From Victivallales bacterium (lineage in GTDB: Bacteria; Verrucomicrobiota; Lentisphaeria; Oligosphaerales; Oligosphaeraceae), in the NCBI GenBank assembly GCA_017431185.1, contig JAFRLP010000480.1, positions 1-18,838 of the forward strand: a stretch of DNA of 18,838 bases, in the 5' to 3' direction. Position 1 is the stretch's first letter. Each line of letters starts with the position of its first letter. The notes under the pieces are model-generated. The model was not told the origin of the DNA. It searched no databases and worked only from the letters and a program-made list of their open reading frames with translations. A program made the translations under genes and the position numbers. This document shows, piece after piece, positions 1 through 8,887 of the stretch.

Positions 1-1
1 A

Positions 2-1337
<1,336 letters not shown>

Positions 1338-1389
1338 TGTGCCTCCGTCATTCGGGAAAATGCGTTGGTTCTTTTCAATCCGCGAGGGC

Positions 1390-1414
1390 GAAAACGGGGC
1401 GTGGGCACCACGCC
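1390..1414 (-). terminator. Candidate terminator hairpin downstream of the esterase
   Basis: A perfect 7-bp stem GGCGTGG/CCACGCC with a 3-base loop spans 1398-1414. Read on the minus strand it is followed by CCGTTTT, a short U-run. It lies about 190 bases after the stop of the last operon gene and about 60 bases before the start of the NosR-like gene, so it could end the operon or form part of the next gene's leader. The U-run is short, so the call is tentative. Confidence 0.3.
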
Positions 1415-1423
1415 GAGTCTGGG

Positions 1424-1485
1424 CGATGAGGCCGTCGCGGAACGCCATGAGGCCGCCCTGGATGAGAGTTTTGCAATTGCCTCCA
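1424..1485 (+). repeat. Degenerate copy of the intergenic repeat seen at 14.1 kb
   Basis: Two blocks match the element at 14134-14190 in the same order and orientation. Positions 1424-1438 match 14134-14148 at 13 of 15 bases, and 1461-1485 match 14166-14190 at 23 of 25 bases, including the core GCAATTGCC. The interval between the blocks is 22 bases here and 17 there. The small inner stem (CGATG paired with CATCG at 14 kb) survives here as CGATG/CGTCG with one wobble pair. The large outer inverted repeat of the 14-kb copy is not preserved. This looks like a dispersed intergenic repeat family; its function is unknown. Confidence 0.6.
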
Positions 1486-1602
1486 TAATACTATGCGGCG
1501 CAAAAGCGGAATTGCAAACGCCGCAAGCGTGAGTTCACGGAAAATGGCCAAAAGCAGCGATGTAGTCCAACTTTTGGCGTGCCCTGCTCTGAGCAGCTAC
1601 GC

Positions 1603-2376
1603 CTACATATATTTCCGCAGAAAGGACATCAGCAGGAACCCGCAGCTGGCGAAAGCGCCGCCGTGGTTATGGCCGGCGAGCGCATGGTGCCTGACCTCGC
1701 GATGCCCCATTGCGGAGAGCGAGGCGGCCATCAGCGCGTTTTCCTCGGGGCGTCCCGGAATATCCAGGCCAGACTGTCCTGTCACCAGAAGCATGGGAGG
1801 CAAATCAGAGGCCAGATGGCAAAGCGGGGCATATTCATCAAATGCCGGACGATAGCGCCCGCCGTCCTCCCCGCGCGACTCGGCCTTGACCAGGAAATGC
1901 GTACACATCTGTCCGCTGACCAGCGCCATCCCGCGAATGTCGTGATAATCCAGGCCGTGACGTCCCAGGTATCTTTTATCCATTACGGAAATCGCCGCGA
2001 GATAGGCTCCCGCAGACATTCCTCCAACGAAAATGCGCCTCCTGTCCAGCCCCCATTTCTCCGCGTTCTGGAACGTCCAGGCGATGGCGGCGGCGGCATC
2101 CTCGATGTAGGCAGGGGCCTTGCAATTCGGGGACAGTCTGTATCTTGGCTCAATCACGGCGAACACTCCGTCATAGGCGGCCTGGGGACATTCCCGAAGA
2201 TTCTCGGTCAGCCCACCGCCATGGAAGAAGACTAGCACGGGCGCCGGGCCGCCACCCCGGGGCACGCTGACGAGCAGTCTCTGCATGGGGTCGGCGGAGC
2301 CTGCCACATAGCGCTCCTCTGCCGTCATGTACGCACCGCTGTTAGGAATCTCCTGACCATCCCATTTCTCAAACAT
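1603..2376 (-). CDS. Alpha/beta-hydrolase fold esterase/lipase
   Basis: A 257-aa serine hydrolase of the hormone-sensitive-lipase/BD-FAE-like type. The ATG is preceded by GGAGAG seven bases upstream; a longer frame reaches 2418 but would almost touch the previous gene and lacks such a site. The oxyanion motif HGGG is at residues 52-55, the nucleophile elbow G-M-S-A-G places Ser121, and Asp205 (GQSGLD) and His238 (GHNHGG) complete a plausible triad. No signal peptide is visible, so it is probably cytoplasmic. It is the last gene of the cluster, 47 bases after the AraC gene and with the same orientation. Enzymes of this type remove acetyl, feruloyl or other acyl groups from sugars, and a deacetylase role on the operon's glycan is a reasonable inference. 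Substrate cannot be read from sequence. Confidence 0.88.
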   Translation of the reverse strand: MFEKWDGQEIPNSGAYMTAEERYVAGSADPMQRLLVSVPRGGGPAPVLVFFHGGGLTENLRECPQAAYDGVFAVIEPRYRLSPNCKAPAYIEDAAAAIAWTFQNAEKWGLDRRRIFVGGMSAGAYLAAISVMDKRYLGRHGLDYHDIRGMALVSGQMCTHFLVKAESRGEDGGRYRPAFDEYAPLCHLASDLPPMLLVTGQSGLDIPGRPEENALMAASLSAMGHREVRHHALAGHNHGGAFASCGFLLMSFLRKYM

Positions 2377-2423
2377 GAGCACTCTCTCCGCGAATGTTGC
2401 TAAAAACAAGACCGGCAAAATGG

Positions 2424-3341
2424 CTAGCCCTTCTGCCTGTACACAGAGGGCGGCGCATTGTATGTTCGCTTGAACTGTCTTTCAAAATAACTCACATTCC
2501 AGAAACCGCAATCAAGCGCCACCTTTTTTACGGAATCATTGGTGTTCAGGAGGAGACGGGAAGCCAACTTGAGCCTCTCGCAGATGATATAGTGCTTGAT
2601 GGGCATATTGTACTTTTGGACAAAGACCCTGTTGATATGCCGTTTGGACACGCCGCACTGCCGCTGGATCAGGTCAATGACATTGTATGCGCAAAGGTTG
2701 TTCTCAAGCTGCTGTTCAATGATGTAGAGAAGTTCATTGATTTTGGCCTTCTCCCTGCTTTCGGCAAAAAAGCCGGATGCGTTGTGCCTCAAAACCTCGA
2801 TGATCGCCAACAGCAGCTTAAGGTTCAGCGCATTGTACTGAAGAGAGCAGTATGGGGAAAAGCACATTTCAAAAATCTCCTTGAATATCGCGCGCGCCTG
2901 GTCATTCACCTCGACGACATATTCCCTCTCCCTCAACTCAAGCAGAAACCTTCTCATCGCGAAATCCGAGGTGCTCTGGAAATCAATGACCAGGGCAAAG
3001 CAGAGCGTATTTTCCATTGAGGTGCTTCGGCAATGCGGAATGCCCGCCGGTATCAAAATGCCCGTCCTGAGCGAATCATCAATCACCTTTCCAAAGCCAT
3101 CGAAGGAATAACACACATCGTTCTTGATTGAAATGCCAAGTTCAAAGTAGGTATGACTGTGGGTATTGACGGAAACAGGAGTCTCATTCAACGTGAAATG
3201 AGCCTGGCGAAGATAGACTGCAAAGTCCTTTGAGAGCAATGGCATAGCCCTGGAACATGCCTCCAGCAGCTTCTGGTTACCGCCGAAGATCTCCTTGCCT
3301 CCGATTCCCAGACACAGGCTTTTTTCCGCTTTTCCAGCCAT
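2424..3341 (-). CDS. AraC-family transcriptional regulator
   Basis: A 305-aa regulator. The chosen ATG has AGAGG five bases upstream; a 12-codon longer alternative lacks a good site. The N-terminal part (about 50-120) is a cupin-like sensing domain with H61-S-H63 and E67 in a typical strand pattern and another histidine at 103. The C-terminal region holds the two helix-turn-helix units (about 219-241 and 268-290) and ends in the family signature, F290-K-R-T-Y-N-A-P-P-x-x-Y-R. It follows the dehydrogenase gene by 51 bases and precedes the esterase by 47, so it is probably co-transcribed with the genes it controls. The likely ligand is a sugar or sugar acid from the pathway, and the likely target is the promoter near 13842-13869; both are inferences. 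Confidence 0.93.
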   Translation of the reverse strand: MAGKAEKSLCLGIGGKEIFGGNQKLLEACSRAMPLLSKDFAVYLRQAHFTLNETPVSVNTHSHTYFELGISIKNDVCYSFDGFGKVIDDSLRTGILIPAGIPHCRSTSMENTLCFALVIDFQSTSDFAMRRFLLELREREYVVEVNDQARAIFKEIFEMCFSPYCSLQYNALNLKLLLAIIEVLRHNASGFFAESREKAKINELLYIIEQQLENNLCAYNVIDLIQRQCGVSKRHINRVFVQKYNMPIKHYIICERLKLASRLLLNTNDSVKKVALDCGFWNVSYFERQFKRTYNAPPSVYRQKG

Positions 3342-3392
3342 CACAACCTCTTTTTGCCAGGCAGTGCATTTTGGCACGGCACGCTGGCGATT

Positions 3393-4337
3393 CTAAAATG
3401 TGCTCGCCTTGCCCAGATTGCCGTTTTTCACCAGCCGAATGCCATCGACAGAGGCCTTTGCCATGGACAGGCAGGCATCCTCGGTGCTGCTGGCTATATG
3501 CGGCGTCATCACCACATTCGGCAATCTGCGCAAATCCCGATTCGGAACCTTGGAAATATATGGCTCATTGGCAAAAACGTCCAGTGCGGCAGCCGCCAAT
3601 TGTCGCTGCTCCAGCGCATCATACAAAGCCGACTCATCGACCAATGCGCCACGTGCGGTATTCACCAGAATGGCCCCGCGCCTTATTTGGGAGATTCGCC
3701 TGGCATTCAGAAAGCCAATGGTCGAGGGAAGCAGAGGCAGATGGAGCGACACGACATCCGCCGAACTGACGACCGCTGCAAAATCCTGGCTGCAACTGGA
3801 GAAATAGGGGCATTCGCAATTTGCCACATCAAAGCACAATACGTTCATGCCCAGTCCCGCATTGGCGATTTTCGCCACCTTGCGCCCGATGTGCCCGCCA
3901 CCGATGACGGCCAGATTCTTTCCTTTCAACTCCATCCCCCTGACAGGGCGCCACATCCCCCCCTTGACAGCCATAGAGCAATCCGCAATCCGCCGTGCGG
4001 CATCCAGCATAAGCGCAATGGCGCACTCTGCCACGGAGTCGTCCAGGACTCCTGGCGTATTCACGCAAACAATGCCCTTTGAGGCGGCTTTGCCGCTGTC
4101 TATGCCATCGTGGCCAACGCCAAAGCGGGCGATGACGCCGCCGCATGGCAAAGCCTCATACAGCTCGGAGACATACCTATCCACGCCGACAATGACGTAT
4201 TCGGCCTTTTCACGGCGCACGGCCTCCGCCAATTCCGTTTCTCCACCCGAAACCCGAATGCATTGAAAATCAGGTACACTGCGAAAAAAGTCAGCGGCCT
4301 TGTCGTATTCCAACGCAGTGACAAGTATTTTATTCAT
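3393..4337 (-). CDS. D-isomer-specific 2-hydroxyacid dehydrogenase (NAD-binding)
   Basis: A 314-aa NAD(P)H-dependent oxidoreductase interconverting a 2-keto acid and a D-2-hydroxy acid. The reading frame is open 70 codons further upstream, but that part is a shadow of the aldolase gene; the ATG at 4337 has GGAG nine bases upstream and begins the normal fold. The Rossmann motif G-G-G-H-I-G is at 146-151, followed by an acidic residue at 170 (CFD), which points to NAD. The catalytic triad is Arg229 (NTARG), Glu258 (ANEP) and His280 (TPH). Its start overlaps the end of the aldolase gene by 8 bases. Relatives include phosphoglycerate, glyoxylate/hydroxypyruvate and lactate dehydrogenases. Beside an aldolase, it may reduce a keto-acid product or oxidise a hydroxy-acid substrate. 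The direction and substrate are not determined. Confidence 0.93.
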   Translation of the reverse strand: MNKILVTALEYDKAADFFRSVPDFQCIRVSGGETELAEAVRREKAEYVIVGVDRYVSELYEALPCGGVIARFGVGHDGIDSGKAASKGIVCVNTPGVLDDSVAECAIALMLDAARRIADCSMAVKGGMWRPVRGMELKGKNLAVIGGGHIGRKVAKIANAGLGMNVLCFDVANCECPYFSSCSQDFAAVVSSADVVSLHLPLLPSTIGFLNARRISQIRRGAILVNTARGALVDESALYDALEQRQLAAAALDVFANEPYISKVPNRDLRRLPNVVMTPHIASSTEDACLSMAKASVDGIRLVKNGNLGKASTF

Positions 4338-5094
4338 GGAACATCTCCAGCGAAGATTTAGCCCCCATGGCCAGAAAACAGGTATCCATTCCCAATGCCA
4401 CGAAGGCATAGCCCTGCTTTCTGGCCTCGGCCACCTTCTCGGGCGTGGGAACCACAATATGCTGTCCGGCAACTTTGCCATGCCTGCGGCAGGCATCCGC
4501 CACCCTGGCGCAAGCCTCCACAATGAGCGGATGCGCCGTCTGTCCAACGATTCCGTAGGAACCGCTCATGTCGTATGGTCCGATGAACACACCGTCCACG
4601 CCAGGGACAGCCAAAATCCCATCGATGTTTTCCACGGCCTCTTTTGACTCAACCATCACCATCACAATTCGCTGACCATCGGAATCGGCATACTTGTCAA
4701 AGTCCCGTCCCCAGCAATTAGCCCTCTGAAATGCGAATCCACGCACGCCTTTAGGCGGATAAAGGGCGGCGGCGACCGCTCTGGCGGCATCGGCCGCATT
4801 GTTCACCAACGGCACAATGACCCCCACCGCACCCAAATCCAAGGCTCGCCGAATATCCAGAATGTCATTTTGCCTGACCCGCACCAGCGGTTCGGCGCCA
4901 CCCCCCAGCGCCGCTCGGCAAAAATCGCCAATGTCCTGTTCCGATGCCTCGCCATGCTCACAGTCCAGAGCAAGCCATTGAAAACCTGCCTGGGCCTGTA
5001 TTTCCGCCACGGCTGGATGTCCGATTTGACACCAGCCGCCACAGCAAGGCAGTCCCCTGCGCAATGTCTCCTTCAATGAATATCTGCCATTCAT
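4330..5094 (-). CDS. HpcH/HpaI-family class II aldolase (2-keto-3-deoxy acid aldolase-like)
   Basis: A 254-aa TIM-barrel aldolase, close to the usual length of the family. Members cleave 4-hydroxy-2-keto acids to pyruvate and an aldehyde using a divalent metal; known ones act on 2-keto-3-deoxy-L-rhamnonate (RhmA), 2-dehydro-3-deoxyglucarate (GarL) and 4-hydroxy-2-oxoheptanedioate (HpaI). The catalytic histidine is H47 in DCEHG, the pyruvate-binding arginine is in VRVR (72-74), and the metal ligands are Glu149 (MVES) and Asp175 (GPYD). The ATG shares ATGA with the stop of the sialidase-like gene, and GGGAG lies eight bases upstream. In this operon it suggests that the glycan yields a 2-keto-3-deoxy sugar acid, perhaps from a deoxy sugar or uronic acid. 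The dehydratase that would make such a substrate is not in the window. Confidence 0.92.
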   Translation of the reverse strand: MNGRYSLKETLRRGLPCCGGWCQIGHPAVAEIQAQAGFQWLALDCEHGEASEQDIGDFCRAALGGGAEPLVRVRQNDILDIRRALDLGAVGVIVPLVNNAADAARAVAAALYPPKGVRGFAFQRANCWGRDFDKYADSDGQRIVMVMVESKEAVENIDGILAVPGVDGVFIGPYDMSGSYGIVGQTAHPLIVEACARVADACRRHGKVAGQHIVVPTPEKVAEARKQGYAFVALGMDTCFLAMGAKSSLEMFHE

Positions 5095-6779
5095 TGGAAA
5101 AACTCCCTGCTTATTTCAAATTCCGCTACATTCTTGCCCAGGCGGATGACCTTCGCCCAGTCAAGACACTGCATGTTTTCATCATAGAACTGCCAGCCGA
5201 ACTGCCTTTCCTCGCCGCCATCGCAGAATACGCCATTGCAGCAGAAATAGACAAGGCAAGGACCGTTGTCAATGACAATCTCGGCGGAGCGGATTCCCTG
5301 CGGCAGAACCTGGCTGTCGATGAGCAGCCTCCTCTCTGGCTCGTTCCAGCGAAGCGCAATCCTGCGTTCTGCAGTGAGCGAGACCTCAAAGCCCAGTCCG
5401 TTCTCATCCAGGGCATTAAGCCAGATGCCTGGCGTGTCGTCGCTGACCGCGATTTTGAAATGCAGAGCCTGGCTGTTCTGACAGTCGCCAGCCCCCTGTT
5501 TGCGTTGAGGCAGCGATGGCATCTGGCGGATTTCACCGCCTTGGCACCTGGCAATCACTTCCGCATTGCCTTCGGTGAAAAGCCCCTCTATGTACTCTTT
5601 GGGCACCTCGTGGACACGTGCCGTGCTCTTTTGCGTCTCCGAAAAGTAGATTTTGCCATCGTCTTCCAGAAAATCAGGATAGCTTATCCTGCTTGCCTTG
5701 GCAACGTCATAGAGAAAAACGCGAGGGGGCAGCCAGGCAATGGCCTTTCCCTCGGGCGTGTCCTTCTCCACGCCCCCGCACAGCCAGACAGGATTGCGGT
5801 CCGCGTAGGGACTGCGCTTGCCGCCCTTCTCGAAATACTCCCTGATGAAATGTCCGCCGTGATTATGAAACCAGTACAGATACCGCCCGTCCCGCATCTT
5901 CCAGATGAAATTCGCGGCGCGCGGATTCTTCGCCATCCTGCCAGAGGCGAAGCATTTGTAATGTGGCGTGTTCCAGGTGTGCCCGCCATCACGGCTATAG
6001 CATTCGACGGAATAACCGTCGATGCTACGGTAACTGGCGCAGATAGAGCCGTCCGTCAAAGTGACATAACTGTGTTCCTCCGAGATGGGGCCGCCTCCTG
6101 GAGGTGTCCGCAGTCCGACATCGCCATCTGGCAAGGTGAGCCAATTGATTTTGGCGGGGTCCTTTTCGGTAAGCAGATTATCGCTCATCAGTAGTGCGCC
6201 TTCGCTCTTCTGGTAGAAGCCATTTCCCATTTCGCCGACTTTGCTGAGCGGAAGATAGACGCGCCCTTCCAGCACAAAAGGCCTGCCCACATTCCAGAAA
6301 AAGCGGATTTTCCCCTGGAAGACATTGTCCCGGTCGCATTGGAAATTCCGAATCGGGATGTCATGGTATTCACGGCTCCAGGATTTGCCGTGGTCGTCGC
6401 TATAGCGGAACACATAGTGGCCCAGCGAGTCCACGCGGGTGTAGGTTTTCGTTCGGTCGTCGTGGTATGGAATTTCCCGCACGTTGTCCGAGTTGCGCAC
6501 ATAGAAGACATATATCCTTCCACCAGGCGTCTTGAGCATGACGGAATAGCTGTTTTCCACGGCATTCGGCTCCTCCAGCCGCACCTCCTGCTCCCAGGTG
6601 AGTCCCCTGTCGGTGCTTCGGAAAGTGGCCACATGCTGGTCCTGGCTTCCCTCGATATGCCTGGAAAGCGTCACACTGCACAGCCAGCTTCCGTCGTCTG
6701 TCTTCACGAGGTATGGCTGGTCGGCGTAGCCTTCGCCGACGATTGCCCGTCCCAACCGAATATTTCTCCAATCGCTCAT
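5091..6779 (-). CDS. Sialidase-like BNR/Asp-box repeat protein
   Basis: A 562-aa beta-propeller protein with three clear Asp boxes (S-x-D-x-G-x-T/S-W) at residues 55-62, 127-134 and 262-269. The first ~400 residues form the propeller. The last ~150 (from about 410) look like a separate beta-sandwich-type domain, of the sort appended to GH32-like or lectin-containing enzymes. No signal peptide is visible, unlike most secreted sialidases. The FRIP-type motif (R-x-P) expected near the start of GH33 sialidases is absent; the equivalent stretch reads Y-A-D-Q-P-Y, so sialidase activity should not be assumed. Start and stop are tied to both neighbours by ATGA overlaps, and GAGAGGA precedes the ATG. 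It is probably an exo-acting glycosidase on the operon's substrate; other propeller hydrolase families remain possible. Confidence 0.8.
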   Translation of the reverse strand: MSDWRNIRLGRAIVGEGYADQPYLVKTDDGSWLCSVTLSRHIEGSQDQHVATFRSTDRGLTWEQEVRLEEPNAVENSYSVMLKTPGGRIYVFYVRNSDNVREIPYHDDRTKTYTRVDSLGHYVFRYSDDHGKSWSREYHDIPIRNFQCDRDNVFQGKIRFFWNVGRPFVLEGRVYLPLSKVGEMGNGFYQKSEGALLMSDNLLTEKDPAKINWLTLPDGDVGLRTPPGGGPISEEHSYVTLTDGSICASYRSIDGYSVECYSRDGGHTWNTPHYKCFASGRMAKNPRAANFIWKMRDGRYLYWFHNHGGHFIREYFEKGGKRSPYADRNPVWLCGGVEKDTPEGKAIAWLPPRVFLYDVAKASRISYPDFLEDDGKIYFSETQKSTARVHEVPKEYIEGLFTEGNAEVIARCQGGEIRQMPSLPQRKQGAGDCQNSQALHFKIAVSDDTPGIWLNALDENGLGFEVSLTAERRIALRWNEPERRLLIDSQVLPQGIRSAEIVIDNGPCLVYFCCNGVFCDGGEERQFGWQFYDENMQCLDWAKVIRLGKNVAEFEISREFFQ

Positions 6780-8887
6780 TTGGTGTTCCTCTCAAAAAGC
6801 ACACATGCCGTCAGCGCCTCCATTTTCAGCGTGCCCTCCCTCGCGAGAGCAGGGCGGGTATCGTCTGAAACGCAATAGGAGCTTTCGCCGCAGGATAGCT
6901 TCACCTCCTGCGGCCAGGGCAGGTAATTCACGAAAATCTGCGCAAATTCGCCATTCGGACAAATCCAGGCGGAAGTGAGCACGCTGTCGAATGCAATGCA
7001 TCTGCTTCTAAGCCAGATGTCATATTTGCCGGTCTTGATTCCGATTTTCGGCCTGGCCATTCTGCCGTAAAGCAGTGCCTGCGGGCATTTTCTCCGGCAG
7101 GCATTGAGATTGCGAAGCAGGGTCAGCGCGGTCTCCTGGTCGGGCGGCTTGATGCTCCAGTCACCGTCATTTCCCCAATCGACAAGACCGTTTTCCCGCA
7201 TGGGGACGGACAGCATCGCGCCGGTGATGAAGCTCCACGCTATGCGGAAAAGGAGGTCATGGGGGGATTTTTCATGGTCAACGCATTGGGTGAAATGCAC
7301 CTGGTTGCCCATGAAATTCGTGGTGAAATGGTGGAAGACATAACTGTATGCAGGGATGGGTTCCTCCGCGAAATACATCGAGGAGCGTAAATCATTGAAC
7401 GGGAGTTCACCCATGAAGCATTCGGCCGCGGCCCCTTCCGTGCCTAGCAGCATTTTGCTTCCTTCCGAGCGTATGGCGGCATTCAGTTCCGCCAGCAGGG
7501 AGCGCATGCTGTCCGTGGACCATTTTCCTGGAATCTGCGGGTGTCCGTGCCGGTTGCTGTAGCATAGGTAGTTGCAGCAGCCGAGATTCTGGTCAAAAAA
7601 CTGCAGATAGTCAATGCCAGCCCTGGCCATCGTCCGAATCTGGTCACGAATGACCTTTCGGCAGTAGTCGGTTTCCGTGCAGAGATAGTATCCAGTGCGA
7701 ATGCCGGCCATTTCGTTGACGCAGAGCGTTCCATCGGGGTTGGCGCACATCGCCGTCGCCAGATTCTCCTTCTCGAATTGCTCTGTGGCCTCGTAGTCGT
7801 TGGTGTAGCTTTTCAAGGTAAAAGCCGTGCCGGAACCGTACAAACCCAGAAGATGCCCTTGCCGATGAAGCTCCCGCGCGAAGGCGAGCATCGGTTCCTC
7901 GCCGCCCAGGGGAGGCCACACTTCCGGAGGCAGCCAGGGGCCATGACCGTCCCAGCGCATCAGCAGCGCCATGATTCTGCTTTGCAGTCGTTCGGCCATT
8001 TTCTCGACGTATGGCAGGCCGTTCACGTAAGGGAAATACTGGTTCGGCTCGGCCTTGATCGTGCCGTCGCCGCACACGGGATAGATGAGGGTGATGGGCG
8101 AGGACTCCGCCCATTCGGGAAAGTGTGGCTGGAGCATCGGTGCAAGTTCCTTCTCGACCCAGGAACGGTAGATTTCGCAGGGGGTAATCCAGTCGCCGCA
8201 AAAACCAGCCAGAACGTAGGCGAAAGGACACTCGTAGCTCTTTTCTGCGCCGCCGCAGAAGGTCTCCAGTCCCAGACGGACTTGAGTGCCCGAGACTCCT
8301 GAATACGAAATGCGCTTGGGCGCGCCACCCACGTCATGGGCCGCGAAATAGACTCCGTAGCCGTCGGCGTCCCAGTGCGCCATGAACTGCATCTGGCAAC
8401 GGCCGGGGTAGTTGTCGATGTAGTATTCCGCGTCTTGGATGTCTGGCGGCGTGTATTTGCGCTTTTCGGGATGCCATATGATGCCGCCCTCACTGCGCGG
8501 ATGCAGCAGGCTGCCCTCCGCGGGGATGGTGACCACGGGGATGTCCGACGTCTCCAGCCGCCAGCCGTCCGGAAAGCCGCTGCCGCTCCAGGAGATTTCA
8601 ATCGTATTCTCTTCTACCGCGTCCAGTTTGATTTCCACGCGGAGCATTGGGAATTTCGCATGGTCGTGGAAACACAGGCGATTGCCCTGGAAGTCGATAG
8701 ACTTGAAATCATCGCTGCTTACATAATGCAACTGATTGTTTGGCAGACGAAACCCCAGGCGAAAGGCCTCGAAACTCTCCTGGACAACCAGTCTGCCATG
8801 CATTAGGCCAGAAAGAATCGCCCCATTGGACGATGAAAAAGCCAGCGAGAATGCACTGCTTTTAAAAATCCAGTCTTCCTTGTTCAC
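6776..8887 (-). CDS. Predicted glycoside hydrolase, DUF6259-like
   Basis: A 703-aa protein read from a GTG start: GTGA is shared with the stop of the upstream gene and GGAG lies eight bases before it. The architecture resembles clan-D-like enzymes. Residues 1-240 are beta-rich, like the mutarotase-type N-terminal domain of such glycosidases; about 260-590 form a predicted TIM barrel; the last ~100 form a small beta domain. Candidate carboxylates sit at strand ends: D432 in Y-L-Q-F-F-D-Q-N and E484 in L-L-G-T-E-G. The stretch R-W-D-G-H-G-P-W (311-318) is rich in sugar-binding types of residue. I assign the DUF6259 resemblance from memory of Lentisphaerota and Planctomycetota proteins, not from a search. 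No signal peptide is seen, suggesting cytoplasmic action on imported oligosaccharides. The bond cleaved is unknown. Confidence 0.68.
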   Translation of the reverse strand: MNKEDWIFKSSAFSLAFSSSNGAILSGLMHGRLVVQESFEAFRLGFRLPNNQLHYVSSDDFKSIDFQGNRLCFHDHAKFPMLRVEIKLDAVEENTIEISWSGSGFPDGWRLETSDIPVVTIPAEGSLLHPRSEGGIIWHPEKRKYTPPDIQDAEYYIDNYPGRCQMQFMAHWDADGYGVYFAAHDVGGAPKRISYSGVSGTQVRLGLETFCGGAEKSYECPFAYVLAGFCGDWITPCEIYRSWVEKELAPMLQPHFPEWAESSPITLIYPVCGDGTIKAEPNQYFPYVNGLPYVEKMAERLQSRIMALLMRWDGHGPWLPPEVWPPLGGEEPMLAFARELHRQGHLLGLYGSGTAFTLKSYTNDYEATEQFEKENLATAMCANPDGTLCVNEMAGIRTGYYLCTETDYCRKVIRDQIRTMARAGIDYLQFFDQNLGCCNYLCYSNRHGHPQIPGKWSTDSMRSLLAELNAAIRSEGSKMLLGTEGAAAECFMGELPFNDLRSSMYFAEEPIPAYSYVFHHFTTNFMGNQVHFTQCVDHEKSPHDLLFRIAWSFITGAMLSVPMRENGLVDWGNDGDWSIKPPDQETALTLLRNLNACRRKCPQALLYGRMARPKIGIKTGKYDIWLRSRCIAFDSVLTSAWICPNGEFAQIFVNYLPWPQEVKLSCGESSYCVSDDTRPALAREGTLKMEALTACVLFERNTK

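Noticed and set aside
1560..1608. A hairpin-like region after the esterase stop (GGCGT/ACGCC with CTGC/GCAG inside) considered as a terminator.
   Set aside because: The stem is interrupted by bulges and followed by A-rich rather than T-rich sequence on the minus strand; the hairpin at 1398-1414 is better.
4944..6194. A plus-strand open frame of 416 codons opposite the BNR and aldolase genes.
   Set aside because: The minus strand carries clear Asp boxes and aldolase motifs with coupled starts. The plus-strand product has no recognisable domain.
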